In this document: piece after piece, positions 26,457 through 35,490 of the stretch | Position numbering within the stretch: the stretch's first letter is position 1 | How the letters are laid out: every line of letters starts with the position of its first letter | Assembly (NCBI RefSeq): GCF_000765695.2 | Contig: NZ_JRPB02000001.1 | Location: 248,001 to 312,000 of the forward strand | Length of the DNA: 64,000 bases | Direction: 5' to 3' | From: Helicobacter sp. MIT 11-5569 | GTDB taxonomy: Bacteria; Campylobacterota; Campylobacteria; Campylobacterales; Helicobacteraceae | Made by a program: the position numbers and the translations under genes | Notes under the pieces: generated by a model | The model's database searches: none | Told to the model about the DNA's origin: nothing | What the model saw: only the letters and a program-made list of their open reading frames with translations

Positions 26457-26459
26457 TGG

Positions 26460-27692
26460 TTATTTTAAACTTAAATGAATCTTTGAATTTGTTGGCGATT
26501 CCACATTAGCGCGACTTTGTGTTTGAAATTCTTTTTTAGCATTTGTTACTTTATGCAAATAATTTCTTGCTTCTTCGTATTTCAAAGAAGTGCGCAATTT
26601 TCTATAAACTTCCGCTGAAGTCATAGAATTAATCACTTGCACCGCTTTTGTGCGGTCTTTATCAAACACGCTTAATACATTTCCACTTCCTGTATTATAC
26701 GCAGCAATCACGCAATATTCGTGAGATAAGGAATTTTTCACACCTTTAATATAACGTGTAAATAAAATGTTAAGATAGGTTGAGCCATATTGGATATTTG
26801 TTTTTGGAGTGAAAAGCATTTCCTTAGTTGGAATCCCATCTCTATTATTTAGAGCCTTATAAACATCTCTGCCTGCACTTGCTGGCACAACTTGCATAAG
26901 TCCGTATGCTGGAATATGGCTCACTGCATAAGGATTGAAACTCGATTCCGTCTTGATGATTGCAAAAATCAATGCTTGCTCTAAATGATATTCTTTTGCA
27001 TAAAGGGCTACATATTCCCCATATTTATGCTCACTTTTAATTTCATGGTCTTCTACCATATCAAATTGCACATAATAGACCTTTTTACTCTCCCCTTTTT
27101 CTGTAATTTCTGTCGTTTGTAATTTATTTTCTATCAGATAATCCGCATAACGATTCGCACGCCAAGGATAAAGCACTGCTTCTCCCTCATTATCTTTTAC
27201 CAAATCTGCCAAATAAGGTTTGCCTTTAAAGGCGACTTCTTTATCAGAATACAAATCCACTTCTTCTGGGTCTTCTGGAGTAAGCAAAGTCGTAACAATC
27301 GCTTTTTTAAGCGACTCTTTGGGGTTTTTTGTATCAAGTGTTGCAACGGAAATTACACCCTTGCTAAAATCCACTTGCGCACGAGAAAGATAAGAATCTG
27401 TATATTTTACATAAACATCTTGTGAAGCAGTAGGGGTATTGTTTTCTCCCCATTGTTTAGAAGCATTTTGCGTCAAAGCTACTACGACTTTTTTGAAATT
27501 TGCTTGGAGATTTTTAATATCAATTTCAAGTTGCTCGGGATTAAGCGCATAATTGACTGCTTTTTTAATCACTTGCTCTTTTGAAACCCCTTGAGTTAGA
27601 ATCTGTGGGTTATAAATCAAATCTCTATAACCATACAAACAACCACCAAGAAAAATCCCAAAAGCAACACTAATACTAAGAATTTTAAGCAT
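26460..27692 (-). CDS. mltC: membrane-bound lytic murein transglycosylase (MltC-like), 410 aa
   Basis: Cleaves peptidoglycan glycan strands. The N-terminus is a lipoprotein signal (MLKILSISVAFGIFLGGCLYG). An MltC-like N-domain follows, and then the SLT domain from about residue 230: the catalytic Glu is in IIKTESSFNPYAVS, with AYGLMQVVPASAGRDVY and CVIAAYNTGSGNVL downstream. ATG at 27692 gives the cleanest lipoprotein signal; a TTG at 27710 overlapping the previous stop would add six residues. It is in a minus-strand run with the DJ-1 gene upstream. Confidence 0.9.
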   Translation of the reverse strand: MLKILSISVAFGIFLGGCLYGYRDLIYNPQILTQGVSKEQVIKKAVNYALNPEQLEIDIKNLQANFKKVVVALTQNASKQWGENNTPTASQDVYVKYTDSYLSRAQVDFSKGVISVATLDTKNPKESLKKAIVTTLLTPEDPEEVDLYSDKEVAFKGKPYLADLVKDNEGEAVLYPWRANRYADYLIENKLQTTEITEKGESKKVYYVQFDMVEDHEIKSEHKYGEYVALYAKEYHLEQALIFAIIKTESSFNPYAVSHIPAYGLMQVVPASAGRDVYKALNNRDGIPTKEMLFTPKTNIQYGSTYLNILFTRYIKGVKNSLSHEYCVIAAYNTGSGNVLSVFDKDRTKAVQVINSMTSAEVYRKLRTSLKYEEARNYLHKVTNAKKEFQTQSRANVESPTNSKIHLSLK

Positions 27693-27706
27693 TTTAAAGG
27701 AGAATC

Positions 27707-28273
27707 TCAAAGGGATAACATTCCTGCTTGAACTTCTTTAGATTTTTGCTCACTACCTAAAAGAGAAGCTAAGTAGAAGGCAAATTCTAACGCCGTTGCT
27801 GGTCCTCTTGAAGTAATAATATTACTATCTTGGACAATATTAGAATCCGCTTTGTAATTACTATTTTCAATCATTTCTTCAATACTTGGATAACAAGTAA
27901 AGTTTTGATTAATTAATATATTATGCTTAAAGAGGGCTAAAGGAGCGGCACAAATTGCCGCACAGATTTTACCCTTTGCATTTAATTCAGATAGAATCGT
28001 ATGCAGTGCAGAAGAAGCAATAAGATTCTGCGTGCCTTCCCAGCCACCGGGTAAAACTACTGCATCTAAGTTATCTGCTTGTATTTCTGTAATTTTCAAA
28101 TCCGCAACAACCTTAACACCGCCTTGCGATTCCACAATTAGGGTTTCTTGTGATTTTTCATCTACTGCTGCAAGGATAACCTCGCAACCTGTTCGCCTTA
28201 ATACATCAACTACAGAAATCGCTTCAATTTCTTCAAATCCTTTTGCAAGAGGTATTAAAACTCTAGCCGCCAT
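27707..28273 (-). CDS. DJ-1/PfpI-family protein, 188 aa
   Basis: DJ-1/ThiJ/YajL-type protein. The nucleophile elbow is KICAAICAAPLAL with its Cys, preceded by the conserved Glu in LAKGFEEIEAISVVDVLRR. VLPGGWEGTQNL and TSRGPATALEFAF complete the family pattern. Members act as chaperones or glyoxal/methylglyoxal detoxifiers; which applies here cannot be told. It lies nine bases after efp. Confidence 0.92.
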   Translation of the reverse strand: MAARVLIPLAKGFEEIEAISVVDVLRRTGCEVILAAVDEKSQETLIVESQGGVKVVADLKITEIQADNLDAVVLPGGWEGTQNLIASSALHTILSELNAKGKICAAICAAPLALFKHNILINQNFTCYPSIEEMIENSNYKADSNIVQDSNIITSRGPATALEFAFYLASLLGSEQKSKEVQAGMLSL

Positions 28274-28282
28274 AATCTCCCC

Positions 28283-28846
28283 CTACTTCACTTTGTCTAA
28301 ATATTCGCCTGTTTCTGTATTAACGCGGATTACATCGCCTTCTAACACATGATAAGGCACTTGCACAACAGCACCTGTTTCAAGTGTTGCAGGTTTTTTA
28401 CCAGCACTTGTTGTATCACCTTTAAAATTTGGGGGAGTTTCTGTGATTTTTAGCTCCACAGTCTGTGGGACACTCACCGTAATTGCTTTGCCATTATGAA
28501 ACATAACATTAACTGCCATACCATCAATCATCCATTTTGCCACTTCACCAACTTGTTCATCACTTAGTCCAATTTGCTCGTAGTTTTCATTATCCATAAA
28601 CTGAAAATGATCTCCATCATGATACAAAAACTGCATAGAACGTTCTTGCAAATTTGGCTCTTCGCATTTATCTCCTGCATGAAAAGTTTTTTCAAGCACT
28701 CTGCCATCTAAAAATGATTTCATTTTCACACGCACAAACGCTGCACCTTTGCCCGGTTTTACATGTTGATATTCTGTGATTCTATAAGGAACCCCTTCTA
28801 GTTCAACCTTTAAACCTTTTTTTAAATCTCCCATTGCATACGCCAT
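28283..28846 (-). CDS. efp: elongation factor P, 187 aa
   Basis: Relieves ribosome stalling at polyproline. It has three beta domains and the conserved loop lysine in [14 protein letters not shown], the residue modified in many bacteria. The C-terminus ([27 protein letters not shown]) is typical. AAAGGAAAAAA precedes the ATG. The efp and fba genes are separated by a small lipoprotein gene. Confidence 0.97.
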   Translation of the reverse strand: MAYAMGDLKKGLKVELEGVPYRITEYQHVKPGKGAAFVRVKMKSFLDGRVLEKTFHAGDKCEEPNLQERSMQFLYHDGDHFQFMDNENYEQIGLSDEQVGEVAKWMIDGMAVNVMFHNGKAITVSVPQTVELKITETPPNFKGDTTSAGKKPATLETGAVVQVPYHVLEGDVIRVNTETGEYLDKVK

Positions 28847-28904
28847 TTTTTTCCTTTATTTAAATTTTATTAAATTAAGCTTATTAAAGACTCTTGCGCA
28901 TTCT

Positions 28905-28910
28905 ACTATA
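28905..28910 (-). promoter_or_regulatory. probable -10 box for efp
   Basis: The minus strand reads TATAGT in CTGTATAGTAGAATG, 58 bases before the efp ATG. Confidence 0.35.
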
Positions 28911-28966
28911 CAGCTGATTTTAATTTCATCTAAAGAATTTGTAATGTAAATTGTTTTATGGCTTCG

Positions 28967-29104
28967 TTACAACTGATTTCGCTTAATATTTTGGCAATCT
29001 GATTGAGTTGCGTTATCACAACAATAAATAGTTTTGTAACTACATGCAGAAAATAAAATACCTACAATCATCAACAATAAAAATAAAATACTTCTACTTT
29101 TCAT
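28967..29104 (-). CDS. tiny predicted lipoprotein, 45 aa
   Basis: ATG 29104 is preceded by AAGGAG at a good distance. The product starts MKSRSILFLLLMIVGILFSAC, a signal peptide with a lipobox (LFSAC). The mature peptide is only about 25 residues and cysteine-rich (TIYCCDNATQSDCQN). It lies in the 279-base gap between fba and efp. I recognise no family. The combination of ribosome site, signal and lipobox makes a real gene likely despite the length. Confidence 0.6.
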   Translation of the reverse strand: MKSRSILFLLLMIVGILFSACSYKTIYCCDNATQSDCQNIKRNQL

Positions 29105-29125
29105 AATCCACTCCTTAACTTTTAT

Positions 29126-30049
29126 TTAAACTCTATTAGAGCTTCCCAAAATATCCATACGCTCTGCAATGACCTGAACCATAAATTCTTTTGCAGGGGC
29201 AAAGAATTTTCGTAAATCAAATTGTGTTTTATCTTCATTTGCTACGCGTCTAACTTCAGACATAAACGCGATTCTTAAGTCTGTATCGGTGTTGATTTTG
29301 TTAATCCCGCCTTTAACCGCTTCTTGCAAGAATGCAAAAGGAACTCCTTTGCTTCCTTTTAAATCCCCGCCACTTTTTAAAAATGCTTCACTTACATTTG
29401 TAGGAATTGCACTTGCACCATGTAACACTAATGGAATCTTTGTGCGTTTTTTGACTTCAATAAGACGTTCAAAGTCTAGCTTTGGCTCACCTTTAAACTT
29501 AAATGCCCCATGGCTTGTGCCAATTGCAGGAGCTAGAAAATCCACTTTGGATTCCTTGACAAATTCTTCTGCTTCACTAGGATTCACCAAACACGCATCT
29601 TTTTCATCGACCGAAATATTATCTTCAATCCCCATTAAACGTCCAAGCTCTGCTTCCACGCTCACACCTGCAATATGCGCAACTTCAACAACTTTCTTTG
29701 TTTCTGCTAAATTCTCTTCAAAGGGATGATGGCTTGCATCAATCATTACTGAAGTAAAACCTGCGCGGATTGCTTTTACACAAGATTCAAAACTCGTCCC
29801 ATGGTCTAAATGCAAAGCAACAGGAATATGCGGATAGGAACGCGAAAGAATCTTCACCATTCCTACTGCCATATCAATCCCTAGATATTTGATTGCTCCT
29901 TCACTTGCTTGCACAATAATTGGAGAGTTTTTTAAATTTGCAGCTTCAAAAATCGCGCTTAACATTTCGTAATTTACGAAGTTAAACGCACCCACTCCAT
30001 AATTTTCTTTGTTTGCTTTATCTAAGATTGCACTTCCACAAACTAGCAT
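29126..30049 (-). CDS. fba: class II fructose-bisphosphate aldolase, 307 aa
   Basis: Zinc-dependent aldolase of glycolysis and gluconeogenesis. Motifs are YGVGAFNFVNYEMLSAI, the zinc-site HLDHGTSFE, VMIDASHHPFEEN, EAELGRLMG, LAPAIGTSHGAFKF and LVLHGASAIP. The ending INTDTDLRIAF is family-typical. It lies nine bases after the PEB4-like gene. Confidence 0.96.
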   Translation of the reverse strand: MLVCGSAILDKANKENYGVGAFNFVNYEMLSAIFEAANLKNSPIIVQASEGAIKYLGIDMAVGMVKILSRSYPHIPVALHLDHGTSFESCVKAIRAGFTSVMIDASHHPFEENLAETKKVVEVAHIAGVSVEAELGRLMGIEDNISVDEKDACLVNPSEAEEFVKESKVDFLAPAIGTSHGAFKFKGEPKLDFERLIEVKKRTKIPLVLHGASAIPTNVSEAFLKSGGDLKGSKGVPFAFLQEAVKGGINKINTDTDLRIAFMSEVRRVANEDKTQFDLRKFFAPAKEFMVQVIAERMDILGSSNRV

Positions 30050-30058
30050 AGAATTTCC

Positions 30059-30874
30059 TTATTTTGATAATTCAATTTTTGCTTTTTTGCGTAGCTCCTC
30101 ACCTTCTTTTTTAACTTCCTCTTGGAATTTTTTAAGTTTTAAGTTTTGCTCAATTTGCCCTTTTATATCTTTAAGTGCTAAAGTTCCTGCTGGCTTTTTA
30201 TCCTCAACTAAAATAACATGGTATCCAAATTGTGTTTTTACTGGTGTTGTTGTATATGCTCCTTTTTTAAGCTTAAATGCGGCATTAGCAAACTCTGGAA
30301 CAACTTGATTTTTTCCAATATATCCAAGATCTCCACCATTTTTTGCAGCACCATCTTTAGATTTTTCTTGCGCTAAAGCAGCAAATTTATTTGTAAGGTC
30401 TTTTCCAGCTTTTTTAAGCTCATTAATAACCGCTTTTGCCTCATTTTCGCTACTCACTAAAATATGTCTAACTTTTATCATTTCTGGTTGTGCAAATTTT
30501 TCTTTGTTTTCATTATAGAATTTTGTAATTTCAGAATCTGAAACTTTTACTTTCTCCATTTGCTTACGCATCCAAACTTCAAGCATCAAATCTTCTTCCA
30601 TATTTGCAAGAGCTTCTTTAAACTCCTTAGAATTTTGCACTTTTTCTTTTTTAGCCTGTGCAATAAGTAGCTTACGCTCAATTGCTTGGTTGATGATTTG
30701 ATTTTTTACATCTTGTGGCAACTGCTCAAAAGCAACACCCGGCATTGCACGCATTAAAGCTGCAACATCTCTATCTGTAACTTCTGAACCATCAACTTTT
30801 GCATAAGTTTTTGCAAAACTCACACCTTGTAATAATGCAAATGCAACGACTGAACTAACAAGAATTTTTTTCAT
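30059..30874 (-). CDS. PEB4-like periplasmic peptidyl-prolyl isomerase, 271 aa
   Basis: SurA-like chaperone of outer-membrane proteins. A signal peptide (MKKILVSSVVAFALLQGVSFA) is followed by an N-terminal helical chaperone domain to about residue 125. A parvulin domain follows, with VRHILVSSENEAKAVI, AQEKSKDGAAKNGGDLGYIGKNQVVPEF and VKTQFGYHVILVEDKKP. Close to Campylobacter PEB4/Cbf2 and, as I recall, the H. pylori orthologue that also sits next to fba and efp. Confidence 0.93.
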   Translation of the reverse strand: MKKILVSSVVAFALLQGVSFAKTYAKVDGSEVTDRDVAALMRAMPGVAFEQLPQDVKNQIINQAIERKLLIAQAKKEKVQNSKEFKEALANMEEDLMLEVWMRKQMEKVKVSDSEITKFYNENKEKFAQPEMIKVRHILVSSENEAKAVINELKKAGKDLTNKFAALAQEKSKDGAAKNGGDLGYIGKNQVVPEFANAAFKLKKGAYTTTPVKTQFGYHVILVEDKKPAGTLALKDIKGQIEQNLKLKKFQEEVKKEGEELRKKAKIELSK

Positions 30875-30999
30875 AATTTCAAACCTTAAATAAAAATTTT
30901 TGATATTTTACCTTTTAATAATTAATCTTTAATTAATGAAAAAGTTTTGAGAAATAAATTTTTGGAATCCCAAAATAAGATTCTATGCTTTAAAAAAGT

Positions 31000-31080
31000 G
31001 TTAAAATTCATCGTGTGCCTTGCAGATTTCATAAGACACACGATTTCAAGGAGATAAAATTTATTATTAATACCATTTTC
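31000..31080 (+). other. promoter-like element with 8-bp hairpin, possible small RNA or orphan leader
   Basis: The 247-base gap between the PEB4-like gene and the PepSY pseudogene holds GTGTTAAAATTC, a -10-like word. It is followed by a perfect stem ATCGTGTG (31010-31017) / CACACGAT (31037-31044), then AAGGAGAT at 31048-31055 and a run of ATT codons. No ATG or long frame follows the ribosome-site-like word. It may be a small RNA, or the leader of a gene that has been lost. Confidence 0.3.
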
Positions 31081-31121
31081 TGGCTATTTTCATTACAAAG
31101 CAAAGGATTCTAAAAAACCCC

Positions 31122-31686
31122 TTACAAACTCCAAACCACCGCCAAAGCAGTAATTATAAATCCTAAAAGTGTAACAATACTTGCGCTTTTCCAACTACGC
31201 TTACAAAATGTGGTTATAAATAGCCCTGATAAATACAACACAATAAGCGCGATAGAAAATCCAACTGCTAAAACATCAAAATACCATTTCAGCAGCTTTA
31301 TGCAGCATCAAAAGCACACCATACCAATGCCCATCTAAGCTCCTAACAACAAAATCCCCCTCTTTATCTTTAGTGAGTGTAGCAGAATATTTCAAATCCC
31401 CCATAGAATGAGAATTTCTAAAGAATCTCACTTCTGTGTTGTGTGGAATCTTGAGATTATTTGCCTTTAATGTCTCTAATATCACTTGCGCTTCGTTGCC
31501 TTTGATGTTCTGTGCGATTTGGGATTCCACTTTGACTTCCACAATCTCCGCTCCAGCATTTTGCCGAATCCCAAAAATATGCAAAGACCCTGTAATGGCA
31601 TAAATTAACGCCATAGGAATAAAAAACAAGCTCACATATAAATGAATTTGCATCCAAGTTTTATTAGAAATTAGCTTCTTTGTCAT
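31122..31686 (-). pseudogene. PepSY-family membrane protein, frameshifted
   Basis: The first frame (from ATG 31686) reads MTKKLISNKTWMQIHLYVSL, a membrane helix (FFIPMALIYAITGSLHIFG) and a PepSY-like soluble part, then ends at 31276 as HKAAEMVF-stop. In the next frame the protein continues without gap as DVLAVGFSIALIVLYLSGLF, with a second helix pair, to TAA at 31122. Removing one base from the T4 run (plus-strand A4 at 31278-31281) restores a single protein of about 187 residues. Such PepSY-associated proteins accompany TonB-dependent iron receptors, as here. Either an inactivating mutation or a base error explains it. Confidence 0.7.
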
Positions 31687-31695
31687 TGCCATTCC

Positions 31696-33810
31696 TTAAA
31701 ATTCCGCGCGGACATTAAGCCAAAGGTTTCTTCCGGGAATCATTCTTTGATAATTATTTGTATAAGATAATCCTCTAGTGCCTTGATAAGTTACATAATC
31801 CACATAGTCTTTATCTAACAAGTTATTAATCACCGCTCCAAAAAGCCAAGTTTTGTTAAACCGATAATTCACACCTAAATCTATCGTGTGCATATCTTTA
31901 AAATATGCTCTTGGTCCAACATTTGCAGTGTGTTCATTGCTTGTAGGAGTTTTGAGTTTGCCGACATAACGCACATAAGTATCCCATTTGCTGATTTTAT
32001 AAGAAACTTTCGCAGACAAGTTATGTCTAGGAACATCGTTTAAATCACTTCCTTTTCTATCACCACTTTTTCTTTCTGTTTCTGTCAAAGCATAGGATAA
32101 ATCCGCTGTGATTCCATTAGGGATAATGCTTGTTAGCATTGGCTTTGTCCTTAGCGAAACTTCTATTCCTGATATTACTGCTTTATCTACATTCTCATAG
32201 ATATTGCAAGTATTATAACCACAAACCCCATATCCTCCGGGTAGAGTCATATCTTGTTGGTAACTTTCTGTGGCAATCGCATTTCTAAAATCTGTGTAGA
32301 ATCCTGTAAGCGTCAAAGTTCCAATAGAGGATTCTACAATTCCACTTAATTCATAATTCTGACTCTCCTCTGCTTTCAAACTCGCATTACCATAACTTGC
32401 AATATCACCACTTCCTCTACTGCTACTCACATCATAAAGCCCATCATAACGCGTAGCAAGTTCGGGCAATCGCATACCACTTGCAATCCCAGCTTTAAGA
32501 GTTAGCCATTCTGTGGGATAAGTATTAACATAGAATCTTGGGTTAAAAAACTCTTCATAAGTATCGTCATAATTGATTCTTAATCCTGCTGTTGTGGAAA
32601 CATATTCATTGAAAAAATATTCCCCTTCTCCAAATACTGCAAACAAATTGGAATCTTTTTGGAACTGATTAGAACGATTGGTTAATTTCTCGTATTTGTA
32701 GTAAGGACCACCTGTTAAAATCAAAGCTCCCTTAGAGCCAAAATCAAAATCTTTTTTCAAAGCAGAGCTTAAAATAATATTTTGGTCTTCTACTAATTTT
32801 GTTTTATCTTTGACACCAGAACCTTGTCCGGGGTGCAATCCTTGCGTCATATCCTCTGCCCTATGTGGAATCCTAGTTGTATTAAGGTATTGGATATAGT
32901 TATTAATGCTTCCCCATTCATAATTCCCATCGTGATTAAGCACGGTATTATAACGATGATAATCCCTTACAGCAGTGTATTGGCTTGATGAAGTGTTAAG
33001 GGACCCAAGCCTTTGGAATCCATAGTCAATATCTGCATAAAAGCTGTTTTGCACATCTAAAAGATAGTTCAATCTCCCACCCGCAGAATAGTTGCGATAA
33101 CCTGTGGGAGAATGGCTTGTATAAGGATTCGCGCTACTTGGAGTGTATCCCGGAATGTCTTTTTGGTAGAAATAATTTGACTCTCCATAATACACCTTGC
33201 CTCTTAGATTAAGAGAAAATTGCTCATCTACTGGCACAAACAAATTTGCATTTGTCCCATAAGTATTTCCCCAATTATCATGGTGTTCTTGCAGTCTAGT
33301 TTCCGCTGAAATCGTCCCTGTAAGCTTACCCGGATTCTTTTTGGTAATAATATTAATCACCCCCCCCATTGCATCACTTCCATAGATTATAGAAGCAGGA
33401 CCGCGAATCACTTCCACGCGTTCAATCATACTAGCAGGTGGGATAAATCCGCTTGTGGAATCAAATCCATTGCCATCAAACCCAGCGTCCATATTCATAC
33501 GCTTGCCATCGATGAGAACTAAAGTATATTTAGACGCCATACCACGCATTTGAATCGTTGTGCCTCCTGTTTTTGCTACCGTAGTAGAAACCCCGGGAAC
33601 TTCTTGCACAATATCCCCCAAATCCCTAATAGGGCGTTCCATAATATCTTCTTGTGTGATGACAGAAATACTTGCGGGTGCTTCTTTAATATCTTGTTCA
33701 AACCCAGACGCACTTACGACAGAATTTCCTAAAACATATTGTTCGGTTTGTGCAGATAAACTTTGCGCAAGCAGCAAGCAAGCAGGAATGCTTAAAGTTA
33801 TTTTTCTCAT
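31696..33810 (-). CDS. TonB-dependent outer-membrane receptor, 704 aa
   Basis: Iron-siderophore or haem receptor. The signal peptide (MRKITLSIPACLLLAQSLSAQ) is followed by the TonB box region (YVLGNSVVSASGFE). The plug domain has EAPASISVITQEDIMERPIRDLGDIVQEVPGV, MRGMASKYTLVLIDGKR, IERVEVIRGPASIIYGSDAMGGVINIITKK. A 22-strand-type barrel follows, ending in the Phe-terminated GRNLWLNVRAEF. It is closest in style to the CirA/FepA/IrgA group; the ligand cannot be told from the sequence. It is followed by the PepSY gene and diverges from exbB-exbD-tonB across AT-rich, Fur-box-like DNA. Confidence 0.92.
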   Translation of the reverse strand: MRKITLSIPACLLLAQSLSAQTEQYVLGNSVVSASGFEQDIKEAPASISVITQEDIMERPIRDLGDIVQEVPGVSTTVAKTGGTTIQMRGMASKYTLVLIDGKRMNMDAGFDGNGFDSTSGFIPPASMIERVEVIRGPASIIYGSDAMGGVINIITKKNPGKLTGTISAETRLQEHHDNWGNTYGTNANLFVPVDEQFSLNLRGKVYYGESNYFYQKDIPGYTPSSANPYTSHSPTGYRNYSAGGRLNYLLDVQNSFYADIDYGFQRLGSLNTSSSQYTAVRDYHRYNTVLNHDGNYEWGSINNYIQYLNTTRIPHRAEDMTQGLHPGQGSGVKDKTKLVEDQNIILSSALKKDFDFGSKGALILTGGPYYKYEKLTNRSNQFQKDSNLFAVFGEGEYFFNEYVSTTAGLRINYDDTYEEFFNPRFYVNTYPTEWLTLKAGIASGMRLPELATRYDGLYDVSSSRGSGDIASYGNASLKAEESQNYELSGIVESSIGTLTLTGFYTDFRNAIATESYQQDMTLPGGYGVCGYNTCNIYENVDKAVISGIEVSLRTKPMLTSIIPNGITADLSYALTETERKSGDRKGSDLNDVPRHNLSAKVSYKISKWDTYVRYVGKLKTPTSNEHTANVGPRAYFKDMHTIDLGVNYRFNKTWLFGAVINNLLDKDYVDYVTYQGTRGLSYTNNYQRMIPGRNLWLNVRAEF

Positions 33811-33877
33811 TTTTAACCTTTAATTTAATTTTCCAAATTCGTAATATCTATATGAGTATTTCGTTTTTTTGGAATTG

Positions 33878-33940
33878 AGCATTATAATAATTATTATTAA
33901 AAATAATATTAAATAAATGATAATTATTCTAATTATTATA
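33878..33940. promoter_or_regulatory. AT-rich Fur-box-like region between receptor and exbB-exbD-tonB
   Basis: The gap holds overlapping near-palindromes built from ATAAT/ATTAT, for example TGATAATTATTCTAATTATTA from 33918. This resembles the GATAAT-type hexamer arrays bound by Fur. The site would control both divergent transcripts. Base composition alone can create such words, so confidence is moderate. Confidence 0.45.
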
Positions 33941-33992
33941 TAAGTTTCAAATCCTTATAATTTACAAATTATTTTTAAGGAAAGAGGAATTT

Positions 33993-34412
33993 ATGGAAAC
34001 ACTCAAAACTTACATTGATATTATTATTTTTAGTATTCTTGGTTTAATGGCTTTTGTTGCGCTTTGGTGCGTGATTGAGCGGTTATTGTTTTTTCGCAAA
34101 TTAGACTTGCGAAACTTTGAAAGCCAACAAGATTTTGATGATGCAATTACAGAAAACCTCACAACCTTGCATATCATCTACTCTAACGCCCCTTATGTTG
34201 GGCTTCTTGGCACGGTTATTGGGATTATGATTACCTTTTATGATATGGGAATGAGTGGGAATATTGATGTAAAATCCATTGTCGTAGGATTATCTTTGGC
34301 TTTTAAAGCAACTGCTTTAGGGCTTGTTGTTGCGATTCCTAGTCTTATGGCACACAACGCGCTTTTTCGCAAAGTTAGCCTCCTTAGTAGTCGCTACCAA
34401 AAGGGTAAATAA
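33993..34412 (+). CDS. exbB: TonB-system biopolymer transporter ExbB, 139 aa
   Basis: Proton-channel subunit that energises TonB. It has one membrane helix near the N-terminus (IIIFSILGLMAFVALWCVIERLLFF) and two after residue 65 (YVGLLGTVIGIMITFYDMG and LSLAFKATALGLVVAIPSL), the short epsilonproteobacterial form. GGAAAGAGGA precedes the ATG. Its stop overlaps the exbD ATG. Confidence 0.93.
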   Translation: METLKTYIDIIIFSILGLMAFVALWCVIERLLFFRKLDLRNFESQQDFDDAITENLTTLHIIYSNAPYVGLLGTVIGIMITFYDMGMSGNIDVKSIVVGLSLAFKATALGLVVAIPSLMAHNALFRKVSLLSSRYQKGK

Positions 34413-34801
34413 TGCTTAAAATCCAGCATTCACAAGGACTAAACATCGTCCCTTTTATTGATGTGATTTTGGTGTTGTTGGCAATGGTTTTAAGCATTTC
34501 TACTTTTATCGCACATGGAGAAATCAAAATAGAATTACCTAAGAGTGATTCTAGCACAAAAAGTTCTCAAGATTCTAATAAACTAAAAATCATTATTAAT
34601 AATGAAAATATCTTTTATATAGAAGACAAAGAAGCAACTTTGGAAGAGATTGCAGAAAAAATCAATGCTTTGGATAGGCAAACTATTGTAGAGCTGAAAA
34701 GCGATAAAAATGCGAAGTTTGATAGTTTTATACGCATTATTGATATTTTGAGAAACAAAAACCACGAGAATTTTCAAATCATCACAGAGAGAAACCCATG
34801 A
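34412..34801 (+). CDS. exbD: TonB-system biopolymer transporter ExbD, 129 aa
   Basis: Partner of ExbB. A single membrane helix (GLNIVPFIDVILVLLAMVLSI) carries the conserved Asp of the proton path (PFIDVILVLL). A periplasmic domain follows with IELPKSDSS and IVELKSDKNAKFDSFIRIID. Its end overlaps the tonB start by four bases. Confidence 0.93.
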   Translation: MLKIQHSQGLNIVPFIDVILVLLAMVLSISTFIAHGEIKIELPKSDSSTKSSQDSNKLKIIINNENIFYIEDKEATLEEIAEKINALDRQTIVELKSDKNAKFDSFIRIIDILRNKNHENFQIITERNP

Positions 34802-35490
34802 ATTTGTTTTTTACACACAAACTACAAGCTTTTTATCTGACAACTTTTTGCTTTTTACCTTTGGTGATTATGCTGTTTTGGAGTGCTTCTTGGCTGGAAG
34901 TAAGCCCTGCAAACCGCAATGAATTTACACTCACAATGGGGCAATTTGCTGTGCAAAGTGCTTTAAATTCTGTGCATTCTGCACAAATGGAACAACAATT
35001 ACCAAATGAGATTGTAAAGCCTCTAAAAAAGGATTTCAAACATAAAAAGCCAAAACACAAACAACACCACAAAACAGATTTCAAATCCAACAAGCCAATC
35101 CCACAAACTGCTAAACTTCAACAAGGCACACAAAATACGCAGGATTTCAATTTAGCTAATGTAGGTGCGCAGGATTCTACGCAATTTCTCTCTTATGGTA
35201 AAAACGATAATCCTTTTTTAAGACAAGTTAAATCCGCTATTGATAAATCCTTAACCTACCCAAGAGGCGCACGAAAAATGCATATTGAAGGTATGGTTGT
35301 GGTAGAATTTCTATGGACAAAACACAAAATTCTTAAAGGTTTAAAAGTGCGCAAAAGCTCTGGTTATTCTATACTTGATGAGAGCGCACTCAAGACTATT
35401 GAAAAAGCATCTCTACATTTCCCAGCACATACAAATGATGCACTTTTACAAATTCCAATTATTTTTACTATTAAGGAAACTAATCTCTAA
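34798..35490 (+). CDS. tonB: TonB energy-transducing protein, 230 aa
   Basis: Spans the periplasm and drives the receptor. An N-terminal membrane anchor (FYLTTFCFLPLVIMLFWSASW) is followed by a Lys/His/Pro-rich linker (KPLKKDFKHKKPKHKQHHK). The C-terminal TonB domain from about residue 140 has YPRGARKMHIEGMVVVEFLW, VRKSSGYSILDESALKTIEKAS and QIPIIFTI. The linker is short and rich in Lys rather than long Pro-Glu repeats. It is the last gene of exbB-exbD-tonB and ends in a hairpin shared with nrfA. Confidence 0.92.
   Translation: MNLFFTHKLQAFYLTTFCFLPLVIMLFWSASWLEVSPANRNEFTLTMGQFAVQSALNSVHSAQMEQQLPNEIVKPLKKDFKHKKPKHKQHHKTDFKSNKPIPQTAKLQQGTQNTQDFNLANVGAQDSTQFLSYGKNDNPFLRQVKSAIDKSLTYPRGARKMHIEGMVVVEFLWTKHKILKGLKVRKSSGYSILDESALKTIEKASLHFPAHTNDALLQIPIIFTIKETNL

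Noticed and set aside
29289-29729. 146-codon plus-strand frame inside fba
   Set aside because: Complete antisense overlap with a well-conserved aldolase gene and no ribosome site.
31056-31110. Mini-frame starting with ATT after AAGGAGAT
   Set aside because: No ATG, GTG or TTG start and only about 17 codons; kept as part of the orphan leader observation only.
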